DNA of 64,000 nucleotides from an uncultured Selenomonas sp. (GTDB lineage Bacteria; Bacillota; Negativicutes; Selenomonadales; Selenomonadaceae). The stretch is taken from positions 1-64,000 of the forward strand of contig CAJPOT010000003.1 in the NCBI GenBank assembly GCA_905372355.1, given 5' to 3'. Below, in pieces: positions 26,166-34,705 of this stretch (position 1 is the first letter of the stretch; every line of letters begins with the position of its first letter). The position numbers and the translations under genes were made by a program. The notes beneath the pieces were generated by a model. That model did no database searches, had not been told where the DNA came from, and saw only the letters and a list, made by a program, of their open reading frames with translations.

Positions 26166-27365
26166 ATGGGACTTAACGACACCCCCTCGGGCGAACGCCT
26201 GCACATCGGCTTTTTCGGCCGCCGCAATGCCGGGAAATCCAGCCTCATCAATGCCATCACGGGACAGGAAGTCGCCGTCGTCTCCCCCGAAAAGGGTACG
26301 ACGACCGACCCTGTAACGAAAGCGATGGAACTTCTTCCGCTCGGCCCCGTCCTCCTCATTGACACGCCGGGCTTTGACGACACGGGCGACCTGGGCGAAC
26401 TCAGAGTCAAGAGGACGCGCCGCATCTTGAACAAGACGGATATCGCCGTTCTCGTCCTCGATGCCGCTGAAGGCATGACAGCGGTCGACGAAGAACTGAT
26501 GCAGATTTTTCGCGAGAAGGACATCCCCCATCTCATCGTCTGCAACAAATGCGAGGACGAAAAGCGTCCTTCCTCTGCCGGCAATGAAAGCATACTCCAA
26601 GTCAGCGCTATGAAAGACCTCGGCATAAACGAGCTGAAAGAACGCTTGAGCCAGATTGCGCCGCAAGAAAAACCTCGCGCTTTCGTGCGCGACCTGCTTG
26701 CCCCGCACGCTCTCGTCTTGCTCATCGCGCCCATGGACAAGGCGGCGCCGAAAGGCCGTCTCATCCTGCCGCAGCAGCAAGCGATTCGGGACATCTTGGA
26801 AGCAAGAGCCCTGCCTCTCGTCTGTCAGGAGACGGAGATTTCCGCTGCACTTGACAGCCTGAAGAACGCGCCCGATCTCGTTATCTGCGACAGCCAGATA
26901 TTCAAAAAAGCTGCTTCTTTCATACCCGAGTCCATCCCTCTGACCTCCTTCTCCATCCTTATGGCGCGTTACAAAGGCTTTCTTTCTGAGGCCGTAAACG
27001 GCATCGCCGCTCTCCCTCGCCTCGCGGACGGCGATACCGTACTCATTTCCGAAGGCTGCACGCATCACCGTCAATGCAACGACATCGGCACGGTCAAGAT
27101 TCCGCATTGGCTCACCGAGCACACAAAGAAGAAGCTGCTTTTTGAAACCTCAAGCGGCCAGACCTTCCCGGAGGATCTGCAGAAGTATCAGCTCATCATC
27201 CATTGCGGCGGCTGTATGCTCAATCAGCGCGAGATGCTCTACCGCATGAAATGTGCCAAGGATCAGGGCGTGCCCATGACGAACTACGGCACGCTCATCG
27301 CTCATCTGCACGGTATCCTGCAGCGCAGCTTGGGACTTTTCCCGCATCTTGCAAAAAGATTTTAG
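26166..27365 (+). CDS. hydF: [FeFe]-hydrogenase maturation GTPase HydF
   Basis: Scaffold on which the 2Fe subcluster of [FeFe] hydrogenase is assembled before transfer to HydA. The 399-residue protein has an N-terminal GTPase domain: G1 GRRNAGKSS (18-26), DTPGFDDTGDLG and NKCEDE. The C-terminal domain has the [4Fe-4S] ligands in EGCTHHRQC and IIHCGGCML. A GAAAGGAAC ribosome site precedes the ATG. It sits 28 nt after hypF, so maturation genes for two unrelated hydrogenase classes share one transcript. hydE and hydG are not present here. Confidence 0.96.
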   Translation: MGLNDTPSGERLHIGFFGRRNAGKSSLINAITGQEVAVVSPEKGTTTDPVTKAMELLPLGPVLLIDTPGFDDTGDLGELRVKRTRRILNKTDIAVLVLDAAEGMTAVDEELMQIFREKDIPHLIVCNKCEDEKRPSSAGNESILQVSAMKDLGINELKERLSQIAPQEKPRAFVRDLLAPHALVLLIAPMDKAAPKGRLILPQQQAIRDILEARALPLVCQETEISAALDSLKNAPDLVICDSQIFKKAASFIPESIPLTSFSILMARYKGFLSEAVNGIAALPRLADGDTVLISEGCTHHRQCNDIGTVKIPHWLTEHTKKKLLFETSSGQTFPEDLQKYQLIIHCGGCMLNQREMLYRMKCAKDQGVPMTNYGTLIAHLHGILQRSLGLFPHLAKRF

Positions 27366-27579
27366 ACTAGGACTTTTCTATTAACTTTTGAAAAAGATAT
27401 GCTTTTCTTTATTTCCCTTATAATTTACCTAATATTTTTGCAGGGATTTCTCTTTTTATCTAGAAAGAATAGCAGAAAAGCATTTTCAGGAGAAGGCTTA
27501 TCCGTCCTTTGACCTAAGTACAACTACAAGGGGCAAAACAGAGTACGAAGCCATACCCCAACTTTGAGGAGGAATTTTC
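27366..27579 (+). promoter_or_regulatory. AT-rich upstream region of the chemoreceptor pair
   Basis: A 214-bp gap, more AT-rich than its surroundings. It holds TATAAT at 27419-27424 but no good -35 at 16-18 bp (TTGAAA at 27388-27393 is 25 bp away). No sigma-28 (flagellar) consensus and no terminator for hydF were seen. The ribosome site GAGGAGG lies just before 27580. Confidence 0.35.
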
Positions 27580-28428
27580 ATGGCTCTGCCAGAAACCATC
27601 AAGACAAATGAAGACATTATCAACGCCTTCAAGGCGGTGCTCCCCTATCTGAATGAAGTGGTGGAAGCTGATATCACCTCTGTTCTCTCGGACGGAACGA
27701 AATGTCTTGCCGTTGTACCCGCCAAGAGTTTCTCCCTCCCGCTGAACGTAGGCGACTCCATGCTCGAACATCCGGCAATTCAGGACGCAATGCGTACCAA
27801 GCGTCCATCGATCGTCGAGCTGCCCGCCTCCGTTGCCGGCATCGCGCTTCGCACTGCCGGAGCGCCGATCTTCGGCATAAACGGCGAGGTGATCGGCGTC
27901 GTCGCTGCCGGCTTCCGTCCGAGCGCCACAGAAACCGTGCTTGAGAACATCGAGCGCATATCATCCGCCGTACAGACGATTCATGCTTCCGTTCAACAGG
28001 TCGCGGAAAGTGCCAACGAACTTGCAAAATCCGGGCAGGAATCCGTTTCCCAAGCCGCTATCCTGCAGGAACGCAATGCGGAAACGATCAAAGTCATCGA
28101 CTTTATCAACGGCATCGCCCAGCAGACGAACCTTCTCGGTCTCAATGCCGCCATCGAAGCGGCGCGTGCAGGCGAGCAGGGAAAAGGCTTCGCCGTCGTT
28201 GCTGAAGAGGTGCGGAAGATGGCAGAGCAGTCGCGCACGGCCACGGAGAAGATTCAGGCGACTCTTTCCGAAATGAACAAGGCTGTCATGGAAATCTCCA
28301 AATCCATCGAATCGACCGGCGCCATCAGCGAGGAGCAGGCCGCCTCAACCGAAGAAATCACAGCGAGCCTTGCAGGGGCGCGCGACATCATCGAAGATCT
28401 CAAGCGCTTCGTCAAAGAACTGAAATAA
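27580..28428 (+). CDS. Soluble methyl-accepting chemotaxis-type signalling protein
   Basis: A 282-residue cytosolic receptor with no membrane segment. Residues 1-115 form a small sensor domain of unknown ligand, ending in a PAS/Cache-like stretch ([19 protein letters not shown]). Residues 120-282 form the methyl-accepting signalling coiled coil, whose hairpin tip [41 protein letters not shown] contacts CheA/CheW. It is the first of a tandem pair. The signalling half is nearly identical to the next gene; the sensor half has diverged. Confidence 0.92.
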   Translation: MALPETIKTNEDIINAFKAVLPYLNEVVEADITSVLSDGTKCLAVVPAKSFSLPLNVGDSMLEHPAIQDAMRTKRPSIVELPASVAGIALRTAGAPIFGINGEVIGVVAAGFRPSATETVLENIERISSAVQTIHASVQQVAESANELAKSGQESVSQAAILQERNAETIKVIDFINGIAQQTNLLGLNAAIEAARAGEQGKGFAVVAEEVRKMAEQSRTATEKIQATLSEMNKAVMEISKSIESTGAISEEQAASTEEITASLAGARDIIEDLKRFVKELK

Positions 28429-28449
28429 ACTACGCACAAGTATCGCCTC

Positions 28450-28472
28450 GTGGACATTATGCGCCGCTTTTA
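28450..28472 (+). repeat. Short repeat, half copy C (before the second chemoreceptor)
   Basis: GTGGACATTATGCGCCGC plus TTTTA matches the minus-strand 3' half of copies A and B (GTGGAYATTRTRCGC...TTA). It lacks the left arm, so no hairpin forms. Like the other copies it lies upstream of, and in the same direction as, the next gene. Confidence 0.55.
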
Positions 28473-28529
28473 ATGAAAGTACCCCCGTTTCATAGCAAGA
28501 AACGACTGATATGGAGGAGGAACATCCCT

Positions 28530-29384
28530 ATGGCACTGCCGGAAAATATCCAGACAAACGAACAGCTCATCGACGCCTTCAAACTCGTACTGCCCTATCT
28601 GAATCCCATCCTGCCGGACGATACGCGGCTCGTCATATCATCGCCCGAGACCATCCTCGACGTCGCACCTGCAAAACACTTGCAGATCAAGAGTTCTCCC
28701 GGAGACTCTGTGCGCAACATCGCCGTCGTACAGCAGGCGTTCAACGAACGCCGCACGACATCTTCGGCGCTCGATCCAAGCCTCTACGGCGTACCGATTC
28801 ATGTCACGGCAGCGCCCGTTACTGGGCCGAACGGCGATGTTCCCATCGTCATTTCTTCAAGCTATGAAATCAGTGATACCTTGAACAAGATTGCCGAAAA
28901 CATTGATCGCATCGCCAATGCGACAGAAACCGTATATCAGTCCATTGAGCAAGTCGCCAACAGTGCAGGCGAGCTTGCCCGCACGGGGCAGGAATCTGTT
29001 TCGCAGGCAGGCACGCTGCAGGAGCGAAACGCAGAGACCATCAAGGTCATCGACTTCATCAACGAAATCGCCCAGCAAACGAATCTCTTGGGCCTCAACG
29101 CCGCCATTGAGGCTGCGCGCGCTGGCGAGCAAGGCAGAGGCTTCGCCGTCGTCGCTGAAGAGGTCAGAAAACTTGCTGAGCAGTCCCGTACAGCCACAGA
29201 GAAAATTCAAGAAACCCTTTCCGAGATGAATAAATCCGTCGCGGAAATCTCCAAATCTATCGAGTCGACAGGCGCGATCAGCGAAGAACAGGCTGCTTCC
29301 ACGCAGGAAATCACAGCCAACCTCTCGCGCGTGCGTGACATCATCACAGAACTGCAGAACTTTGTCAACGGGCTGCAGAAATAA
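28530..29384 (+). CDS. Soluble methyl-accepting chemotaxis-type signalling protein, paralogue
   Basis: A 284-residue tandem paralogue of the preceding gene with the same N-terminal MALPE.I.TNE pattern. Its sensor domain (1-115) has diverged, lacking the continuous NGEVIGVV segment. The signalling coiled coil has [27 protein letters not shown] at the tip. ATG at 28530 has GGAGGAGG upstream; an in-frame start at 28473 would add 19 basic residues with no counterpart in the sister protein. It ends at a strong terminator shared with azlD. Confidence 0.92.
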   Translation: MALPENIQTNEQLIDAFKLVLPYLNPILPDDTRLVISSPETILDVAPAKHLQIKSSPGDSVRNIAVVQQAFNERRTTSSALDPSLYGVPIHVTAAPVTGPNGDVPIVISSSYEISDTLNKIAENIDRIANATETVYQSIEQVANSAGELARTGQESVSQAGTLQERNAETIKVIDFINEIAQQTNLLGLNAAIEAARAGEQGRGFAVVAEEVRKLAEQSRTATEKIQETLSEMNKSVAEISKSIESTGAISEEQAASTQEITANLSRVRDIITELQNFVNGLQK

Positions 29385-29390
29385 GTCAAC

Positions 29391-29443
29391 AATAAAAGAG
29401 CCGCACAATGCCAAATACAAGAAGCATTGTGCGGCTCTTTATT
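29391..29443. terminator. Bidirectional terminator, chemoreceptors / azlD
   Basis: Perfect 17-bp stem AAAGAGCCGCACAATGC with its complement, a 12-nt loop, and AATAA / TTATT flanks on both sides. The azlD stop codon lies inside the flank. Confidence 0.85.
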
Positions 29444-29750
29444 TAAGGAGGACAAGTTCAAACAGAAAAACGACAACACAGCAGGCAGCGGAGACTTGAA
29501 AAAGGCTCGCACCCACCCAAGCGAGCGAAATGCCGGCCAAAAGAGCTGCCACACCTGCTGCCGGCATCTGTGTAGCGTCGACAATGGCAGGAAAGGTCAT
29601 GACGGCCAAGGTCACATAAGGCACATAGTAGAGAAAAGAGCGCAGGAAACAGCTCTTGATCGGGCGGCGCAGAAGCGTCAGCGGCACGAGGCGAATGGCG
29701 AGTGTCACGGCAGTCATGACGAGGATGTAAAGGAAAACGTCATGCTTCAT
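29439..29750 (-). CDS. azlD: Branched-chain amino acid exporter, small subunit (AzlD)
   Basis: A 103-residue membrane protein with about four hydrophobic segments. It carries the AzlD hallmark AVTLAIRLVPLTLLRRPI followed by FLYYVPYVTLAVMTFPAIV. It acts with AzlC (LIV-E family) to export branched-chain amino acids or analogues. It overlaps azlC by 12 nt. The last codons run into the shared terminator. Confidence 0.92.
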   Translation of the reverse strand: MKHDVFLYILVMTAVTLAIRLVPLTLLRRPIKSCFLRSFLYYVPYVTLAVMTFPAIVDATQMPAAGVAALLAGISLAWVGASLFQVSAACCVVVFLFELVLLK

Positions 29751-30492
29751 CCATCATTTCCCCTTCCTCCGTCTCCCGCAAAGGAAAGAGCCATGCCGCC
29801 GCACTTGAAAGAAGCACCGTAAGAACGATCGTCCGCGACGATGCGGAAAGCTCCGAAACAAACGGCAGGTTCGCCGCCAAAAAGCTCATGGCGAAGCTGA
29901 TGAATACAAGCGCCAAGACAATCTTGTTCTCTTTCCCCGACGGAATGATGATGGCAATGAACATACCGTAGAGCGCCACGCTCAATGCGCTGAGCAAGGA
30001 CGGCGGCAGGATGTCGCCCGCCACAATGCCAAGAGACGTCCCCAAAGCCCAAACGGGTACGGCGAGCGACATCGCTCCATAATTGTAAGCAGGCCGCAGG
30101 AAGCCTTGACGTGAAATCGATATACCAAAGATCTCATCCGTAATGCCGAAGCCTACTCCCATACGGTGATAAAAAGGCGTCGCAGGTGAAAACTTCTGAC
30201 TGAGCACACAGCTCATGAGCATGTAGCGCGCATTCGCCACGAGCGTGATCGCCGCCATTTCCCAATACGGAGCGTCCGCAGCGATGACGGTGAATGCTGC
30301 ATACTCTCCCGCCGAAGCGAGGTTAAATAAGCTCACAACAAAGCCGTCAACAGCATCAAGACCCGCATTATGCGCCGTTATGCCGAGCGTAAAGCTCACG
30401 ACGAGATATCCGAGCGCAATCGGAGTGCCGTCGCGCATGCCTTCGCGGAAAAGCTGCCGATTCGTTTTCTCACCGATGGGCGCTCCCGTCAT
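29740..30492 (-). CDS. azlC: Branched-chain amino acid exporter, large subunit (AzlC)
   Basis: A 250-residue membrane protein of the AzlC/YgaZ family. It has LGYLVVSFTLGITAHNAGL, a conserved NARYMLMSCVLSQ, and GFGITDEIFGISI near 116-128. Some seven to eight membrane segments are expected. It is paired with azlD downstream and starts 4 nt inside the end of the thioesterase gene (ATGA), so all three are probably one operon. Confidence 0.92.
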   Translation of the reverse strand: MTGAPIGEKTNRQLFREGMRDGTPIALGYLVVSFTLGITAHNAGLDAVDGFVVSLFNLASAGEYAAFTVIAADAPYWEMAAITLVANARYMLMSCVLSQKFSPATPFYHRMGVGFGITDEIFGISISRQGFLRPAYNYGAMSLAVPVWALGTSLGIVAGDILPPSLLSALSVALYGMFIAIIIPSGKENKIVLALVFISFAMSFLAANLPFVSELSASSRTIVLTVLLSSAAAWLFPLRETEEGEMMDEA

Positions 30493-30881
30493 TTCGCCGA
30501 CACTTTGCTCATGAACTTCTCGCGGTTCACGAGAACGCGTTCATGAAGCCCCTCACCGATCTCCCCCGCCTCGTCAAAAGCCTTGACGGCAAATGTAACC
30601 TGACGTCCGTCGAAGCTCTTGACCTCCGCTTCGGCGTGCACACTGCGTCCCAGAGCCGTCGCCGCCTTATGACGAATATTGAGCGAAATGCCCACCGAAG
30701 TCCAATCGGACGGCACAAGTTCGTCGACGAGTTCCGCCGCCGCCTGCTCCATCAGAGCCGTCATCGCAGGTGTGGCGAATACGGGCAAAGATCCGCTCTT
30801 CATCTCGATGGCGGTGTTCTCCTCCGTCACTTTTGCTGCAGCTTCGCGCTTCATACCTACTTCAATCTTCGTTTCCACCAT
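30489..30881 (-). CDS. Hotdog-fold thioesterase, FlK-like
   Basis: A 130-residue single-domain protein resembling fluoroacetyl-CoA thioesterase FlK and related hotdog proteins: KSGSLPVFATPAMTALMEQAAAELV (about 28-52), TSVGISLNIRHKAATALG near 61-78, and VTFAVKAFDEAGEIGEGLHERVLV near 94-117. Such proteins hydrolyse small acyl-CoAs; the real substrate here is not known. ATG at 30881 has AGGGGGA upstream. It is the first gene of the set with azlC and azlD. Confidence 0.8.
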   Translation of the reverse strand: MVETKIEVGMKREAAAKVTEENTAIEMKSGSLPVFATPAMTALMEQAAAELVDELVPSDWTSVGISLNIRHKAATALGRSVHAEAEVKSFDGRQVTFAVKAFDEAGEIGEGLHERVLVNREKFMSKVSAK

Positions 30882-30934
30882 GGTGAATTCCCCCTATAAA
30901 AATTTTCCACAGTATCCTAAGAATTATCTGACCC

Positions 30935-31714
30935 TCATAACTCATAGAGCATCTTTGCACGCTCGATATAGTTCGGATCGCTGCTGCTGCTCAGCCACTC
31001 GATCACACCCTTCTGCCCGCTTTCCCGCAGAGCATCGGCTTCCAACAGGCGACGCTTGAGTTCGCGAGCCGTACCCGCCGCACCGTCAAAAATCTGCACG
31101 GCCTGACCCACGACATCTTGAATCGCCTCGCGCACAAAGGGAAAATGCGTGCAGCCAAGGACGACGCAGTCAATAGGCTCTTGCGATACGCTCGAAAATC
31201 GCTCTTCCAGATACTCGTGCAGAGCTGCCGAGTGAATCTCGCCACACTCGACGAATTCCACAATCTCAGGGCATGGCAGCTTGACGATATCCCCTGCATC
31301 TTTGAATCGCTCCATGAGACGTGCAAACTTCTTCTGTCTAAGCGTCGCATGCGTCGCCATGACGACGACGCGCGGCTTTTCACCGTTCAAGATTGCAGGC
31401 TTCAATGCCGGCTCCATGCCGATGATCGGCATCTGCCTGTATCTTCGGCGCAGCGGCGCACAGGCGGCGCTCGTCGCCGTATTGCAGGCAAGCACGACGG
31501 CTTTGACACCCTCTGCCGCCATGCGGTCGATCTGCGCCGTCGTCAAGGCGCGAATCTCTCGCTCCGTTCGCTCGCCATAAGGCGCATGGGCGGCATCACC
31601 AAAATAAATGAAATCCTCCTTCGGCAAAAGAGAAACAAGCTCGCGCAGCACGCTGATGCCGCCGAGTCCTGAATCAAAAACACCGATGGGCTGCTCTTTT
31701 TTCACGTCGTCCAA
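30935..31714 (-). CDS. murI: Glutamate racemase
   Basis: Supplies D-glutamate for peptidoglycan. The 259-residue protein has IGVFDSGLGGISVLREL at the N-terminus, the first catalytic cysteine in VLACNTATSAA and the second in VLGCTHFPF. The frame is open to 31786, but a good promoter at 31752-31780 lies inside that extension, so it cannot be translated from this transcript. TTG at 31714 (GGGAAGGA just upstream) is preferred; GTG at 31705 is the alternative. It is a single gene. Confidence 0.93.
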   Translation of the reverse strand: MDDVKKEQPIGVFDSGLGGISVLRELVSLLPKEDFIYFGDAAHAPYGERTEREIRALTTAQIDRMAAEGVKAVVLACNTATSAACAPLRRRYRQMPIIGMEPALKPAILNGEKPRVVVMATHATLRQKKFARLMERFKDAGDIVKLPCPEIVEFVECGEIHSAALHEYLEERFSSVSQEPIDCVVLGCTHFPFVREAIQDVVGQAVQIFDGAAGTARELKRRLLEADALRESGQKGVIEWLSSSSDPNYIERAKMLYEL

Positions 31715-31751
31715 TGCATCCTTCCCATACGCAAGAATCCGCCTCTTACAT

Positions 31752-31780
31752 ATTCTAATGAGTTTGTCGCGAAAAATCAA
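31752..31780 (-). promoter_or_regulatory. Promoter of murI
   Basis: On the minus strand TTGATT (31775-31780) and TAGAAT (31752-31757) are 17 bp apart. The transcript would begin near 31745 and decides the murI start. Confidence 0.7.
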
Positions 31781-31833
31781 CCGCAAGCATTGTTTCCTTT
31801 ACAAGACGGAAGAAAAAATATATAGTAACCTTT

Positions 31834-31873
31834 GAGGACAGCAAAGCTGGCGACTTCATTTATCAGCGCTCCC
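31834..31873 (-). repeat. MITE end fragment upstream of the acyltransferase
   Basis: The minus strand reads GGGAGCGCTGATAAATGAAG and continues through a GC/TTTGC stretch matching the left end of the element at 33047-33207 for about 35 bp. No second terminal repeat is found nearby, so this is a solo or truncated end. It lies 43 bp before the acyltransferase gene. Confidence 0.6.
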
Positions 31874-31915
31874 TAAAAAGCACATCACACAAAAATCCCT
31901 GCAGGAGGTTTCTCT

Positions 31916-33046
31916 ATGGCAAAACAACATCTCGCCGCCATCGAATATATCCGCGGCATTTCCATGCTCGGCGTCATCGGCATCCATGTCGGCTCACAAT
32001 ACTTGATGAATCCCGCATCCAACGCACATCTGACAGCGCTTTTCGAGATTGCCACACGCTTCAGCGTGCCCATCTTCTTCTTCATTTCCGCTTTCGGCAT
32101 CTTTTACAATATGGATTTGGACAAGCCTTTCAGCTATCGCCACTTCCTGCAAAAGCGCTCGCGTGCCGTCGTCCTGCCGTATCTCGTCTGGTCTCTCTTC
32201 TACCTCCTGCATGACGGCTGGCTTTATGGCGTCGGCTTTCCAGCGCCGCTCTCGCTCGCGTCCCTCATTTTCTTCGGCAATGCCAAGTACCAGCTTTACT
32301 TCCTCGTAATCCTCATTTGGTTCTACCTCCTCATGCCGCTTTGGATTTCCATAGTAAAGCATATCAACGGCAAGGGGCTTCTGCTCCTCTTCGCGCTGCA
32401 GGTCGCCTTCGACTACTTTTCGAGTTTCAATGTCCCTTTCAATACCATGGTTTACGGCATGGAAAATCCCGTGCTCAAGAGTTTCCTGCTCTATCGCCTC
32501 AATTATTGGGTGCTCCACTACGTCTTCATCTTCATCATCGGCGGCTACCTCGCCGTGCATTTCGACGCTTTCAAGGCATTCATGCACAACAAGCGAAAGA
32601 GCATCTGTCTCTTCTTCGCGGTGTCCCTCATGGGACTGCTCAGCTATTATTACTTTCTGCTCTCCTTCCGCAATTACACGCAGATGGACGCCATCAACAC
32701 GGCGCATCAGCTTTGTCCGCTCGGTATCGTCTACACCCTAGCCGCATCCCTCTTCTTCTTCACGATTTTCACCGAGCAGCGGTATCCGCAGATACTCAAC
32801 TCCCTCTTTTCTCTCCTAGGAAGGCACTCGTACTTCGCCTACCTCGTCCACCCTCTCTTCATCGGCTACATGATGCTTGCGCTCGAAAGGCGCGGCATCA
32901 TCATGACAGCACCCAAGGCAATCGCCTTTTATCTCGCAACTGTCGTCCTTTCCATAGCAGCGGCTGCAATCACCCGCTCCATCGGAGAACGATTCCCCAT
33001 GCTGAACATGCTCACCTTAGGCATTGCCGCTTCAAAGAAAAAATAA
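31916..33046 (+). CDS. Membrane acyltransferase (acyltransferase 3 family)
   Basis: A 376-residue integral membrane protein with about ten hydrophobic segments. It carries the family N-terminus AIEYIRGISMLGVIGIHVGSQY, including the conserved arginine and histidine, and PIFFFISAFGIFYNM. Later parts include YFAYLVHPLFIGYM. Relatives O-acetylate polysaccharides, lipids or peptidoglycan-linked glycans; the acceptor cannot be told. ATG has CAGGAGG upstream. The gene stands alone between MITE sequences; the 161-bp element begins at the base after its stop codon. Confidence 0.9.
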   Translation: MAKQHLAAIEYIRGISMLGVIGIHVGSQYLMNPASNAHLTALFEIATRFSVPIFFFISAFGIFYNMDLDKPFSYRHFLQKRSRAVVLPYLVWSLFYLLHDGWLYGVGFPAPLSLASLIFFGNAKYQLYFLVILIWFYLLMPLWISIVKHINGKGLLLLFALQVAFDYFSSFNVPFNTMVYGMENPVLKSFLLYRLNYWVLHYVFIFIIGGYLAVHFDAFKAFMHNKRKSICLFFAVSLMGLLSYYYFLLSFRNYTQMDAINTAHQLCPLGIVYTLAASLFFFTIFTEQRYPQILNSLFSLLGRHSYFAYLVHPLFIGYMMLALERRGIIMTAPKAIAFYLATVVLSIAAAAITRSIGERFPMLNMLTLGIAASKKK

Positions 33047-33207
33047 GGAAACGCTGATAAAATGAAGTTGCCCAGATTTGCACAGATACGCTGTTCCTGT
33101 CTAGGAGACAAACCGCAGGCGTAGCAGTGGCTACGTCGAGGATTTGTCGACGACGACAGGACAGTGTAGATGTGTGAAGATGGGTAGCTGAATTTATCAG
33201 TGATTCC
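33047..33207. mobile_element. MITE-like element, 161 bp, with terminal inverted repeats
   Basis: The left end GGAAACGCTGATAAAATGAA and right end (reversed) GGAATCACTGATAAATTCAG form an imperfect terminal repeat of about 27 bp, both running into a TGCCCA/TACCCA block. Direct repeats ATAA flank both sides (33043-33046 and 33208-33211), consistent with a 4-bp target duplication; the left copy includes the TAA stop of the acyltransferase. Inside are nested inverted repeats (CCTGTC...GACAGG, GACAAA...TTTGTC, GTAGC...GCTAC) around 33095-33160. There is no ORF, so any transposase would act in trans. Related ends lie at 31834-31873 and 62053-62079. Confidence 0.8.
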
Positions 33208-33221
33208 ATAAGCATTTGAGG

Positions 33222-33256
33222 AAACTCGCCGAGCGTTATTGCTCAGCGAGTTTTTT
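33222..33256 (+). terminator. Terminator after the acyltransferase/MITE, shared with pepD
   Basis: Stem AACTCGC.GAGC / GCTC.GCGAGTT with a GTTATT loop, followed by T6 in the plus direction. The pepD stop codon lies in the loop; in that direction the T-run is only three bases, so it terminates mainly plus-strand transcripts. Confidence 0.75.
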
Positions 33257-34684
33257 CAATGTCTGAGAAAGAATTTCTACCAACGGCACTACGGTTGGCA
33301 GTTCAAGACTTTCCTTAGGACTGTGAATGTCGTGCGTCGTCACGCCGACGGAAACGAACTTCATCTGCGGATTCTTACGATAGAACCAACCGCACTCCAG
33401 CCCCGCATGAATTGTCTCGACTTTCATCGGCTTGCCCATGCGCTGCTCAAAAACCTCCGCGATGAGTTTCGCGAGCGGATTGTCCATGTCTTCGTCCCAA
33501 CTCGGCGCAATCGTGCCGATATGAAGCGCAAAGCCCGTAAGTTCTGCCAGATCCTTCGCCATGCGGCAAAATTCAAAGAGCTTGCCCTCCACACTGGAAC
33601 GCGGATAAAAGTCGATGTCGATATCCGCACCCTCCATGCGCACGACGCCGAGATTCGCAGAGGTTTCCACCATGCCTGGCGTGACGGCGGACATCTGGTA
33701 GACGCCCGTATGGAAAAGGCGCAGGATGCGCAGCAAGTTTGCTGCATCCTCTGGCGCAAAAGTCTTCTCTGTATGCGGCGCTTCTGCAAGTGACAACTTA
33801 AGCGACGGCTCTGTTACGCTGTACGTCCGACGAAACTTCTCTTCTTCCTGCCCCAAGGCTTCGCGCAGGGCTTCCTCCGTCGCCTCTGTCACGACGATTG
33901 CCTCCGCCTCCGACGCGATCGCATTCTTCGCCTTGCCGCCCGTAAGCGAGGCAAGTGAGAAATCCACGCCTGCCTCCTGCAGTCCTGCCAGCGCCAAGGA
34001 CAATAGACGCAGTGCATTGGCGCGTCCTTCACCTATCTCCTCGCCCGAGTGTCCGCCTTTTAGTCCTTCGACGGCAATCTGCCACGCTTTTCCCTTCGCA
34101 GCAGCAACAAACTTCATCGTGCGCGAAAATGTCAGATCGACTCCGCCCGCACTGCCGACACAAAGCTCATCGAGATTCTCCGAATCGCAGTTGATCAGAT
34201 ACTGCGCATCCTTCAGATATTTCTCCGCCAAGTGGATGGCGCCCGTCATGCCGCGTTCTTCGTCAACGGTGAAGATCGCACGCACGGGGCCGTTCTCCTT
34301 CACGTGGCGCAAGATGTGCAGGATGATGGCGACGCCGATGCCATCATCCGCCCCAAGGCTCGTCCCTTCCGCATGCAGGACATCGCCCTCTTCCACAAGT
34401 CGGATGGCATCGTGCAGCGGATCATAAGCGACGCCCGGTGCAGCGACACAAACCATATCCATGTGCCCTTGGAGAATGACGCGCGGGGCATTCTCTCTGC
34501 CTGGCGCAGCGGCAAGATCGGCGATGATGTTGTTCCTCTCATCCTGCACGACCTCAAGCCCCATCTCGCGCAAATGTGCGAGGAGATAGTCGCTGACTGC
34601 CTCCTCGTGTCCCGATGGGCGCGGAATCGCGGCGAGGGCACGAAACTCTTTCATGACACTTTCTAAAATATCGCTCTTTTTCAT
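33236..34684 (-). CDS. pepD: Cytosol non-specific dipeptidase (aminoacyl-histidine dipeptidase)
   Basis: An M20-family di-zinc dipeptidase of 482 residues. Zinc-binding and catalytic motifs are visible: ILQGHMDMVCV near 72, GTSLGADDGIGVA near 110, TVDEERGMTGAIHL near 140, and DSENLDELCVGSAGG near 164. The C-terminal part has TIHAGLECGWF and SVGVTTHDIHSPKE. ATG at 34684 has AAGGAG upstream and gives the usual MKKSDILESV start. It lies just after a terminator that ends the sepF transcript. Confidence 0.93.
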   Translation of the reverse strand: MKKSDILESVMKEFRALAAIPRPSGHEEAVSDYLLAHLREMGLEVVQDERNNIIADLAAAPGRENAPRVILQGHMDMVCVAAPGVAYDPLHDAIRLVEEGDVLHAEGTSLGADDGIGVAIILHILRHVKENGPVRAIFTVDEERGMTGAIHLAEKYLKDAQYLINCDSENLDELCVGSAGGVDLTFSRTMKFVAAAKGKAWQIAVEGLKGGHSGEEIGEGRANALRLLSLALAGLQEAGVDFSLASLTGGKAKNAIASEAEAIVVTEATEEALREALGQEEEKFRRTYSVTEPSLKLSLAEAPHTEKTFAPEDAANLLRILRLFHTGVYQMSAVTPGMVETSANLGVVRMEGADIDIDFYPRSSVEGKLFEFCRMAKDLAELTGFALHIGTIAPSWDEDMDNPLAKLIAEVFEQRMGKPMKVETIHAGLECGWFYRKNPQMKFVSVGVTTHDIHSPKESLELPTVVPLVEILSQTLKKLAEQ

Positions 34685-34705
34685 AAGTCGCTCCTTCTTT
34701 CCATA

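Noticed and set aside
27366..27579. Flagellar-type (sigma-28) promoter before the chemoreceptors
   Set aside because: No TAAA-N15-GCCGATAA-like sequence was found in the gap.
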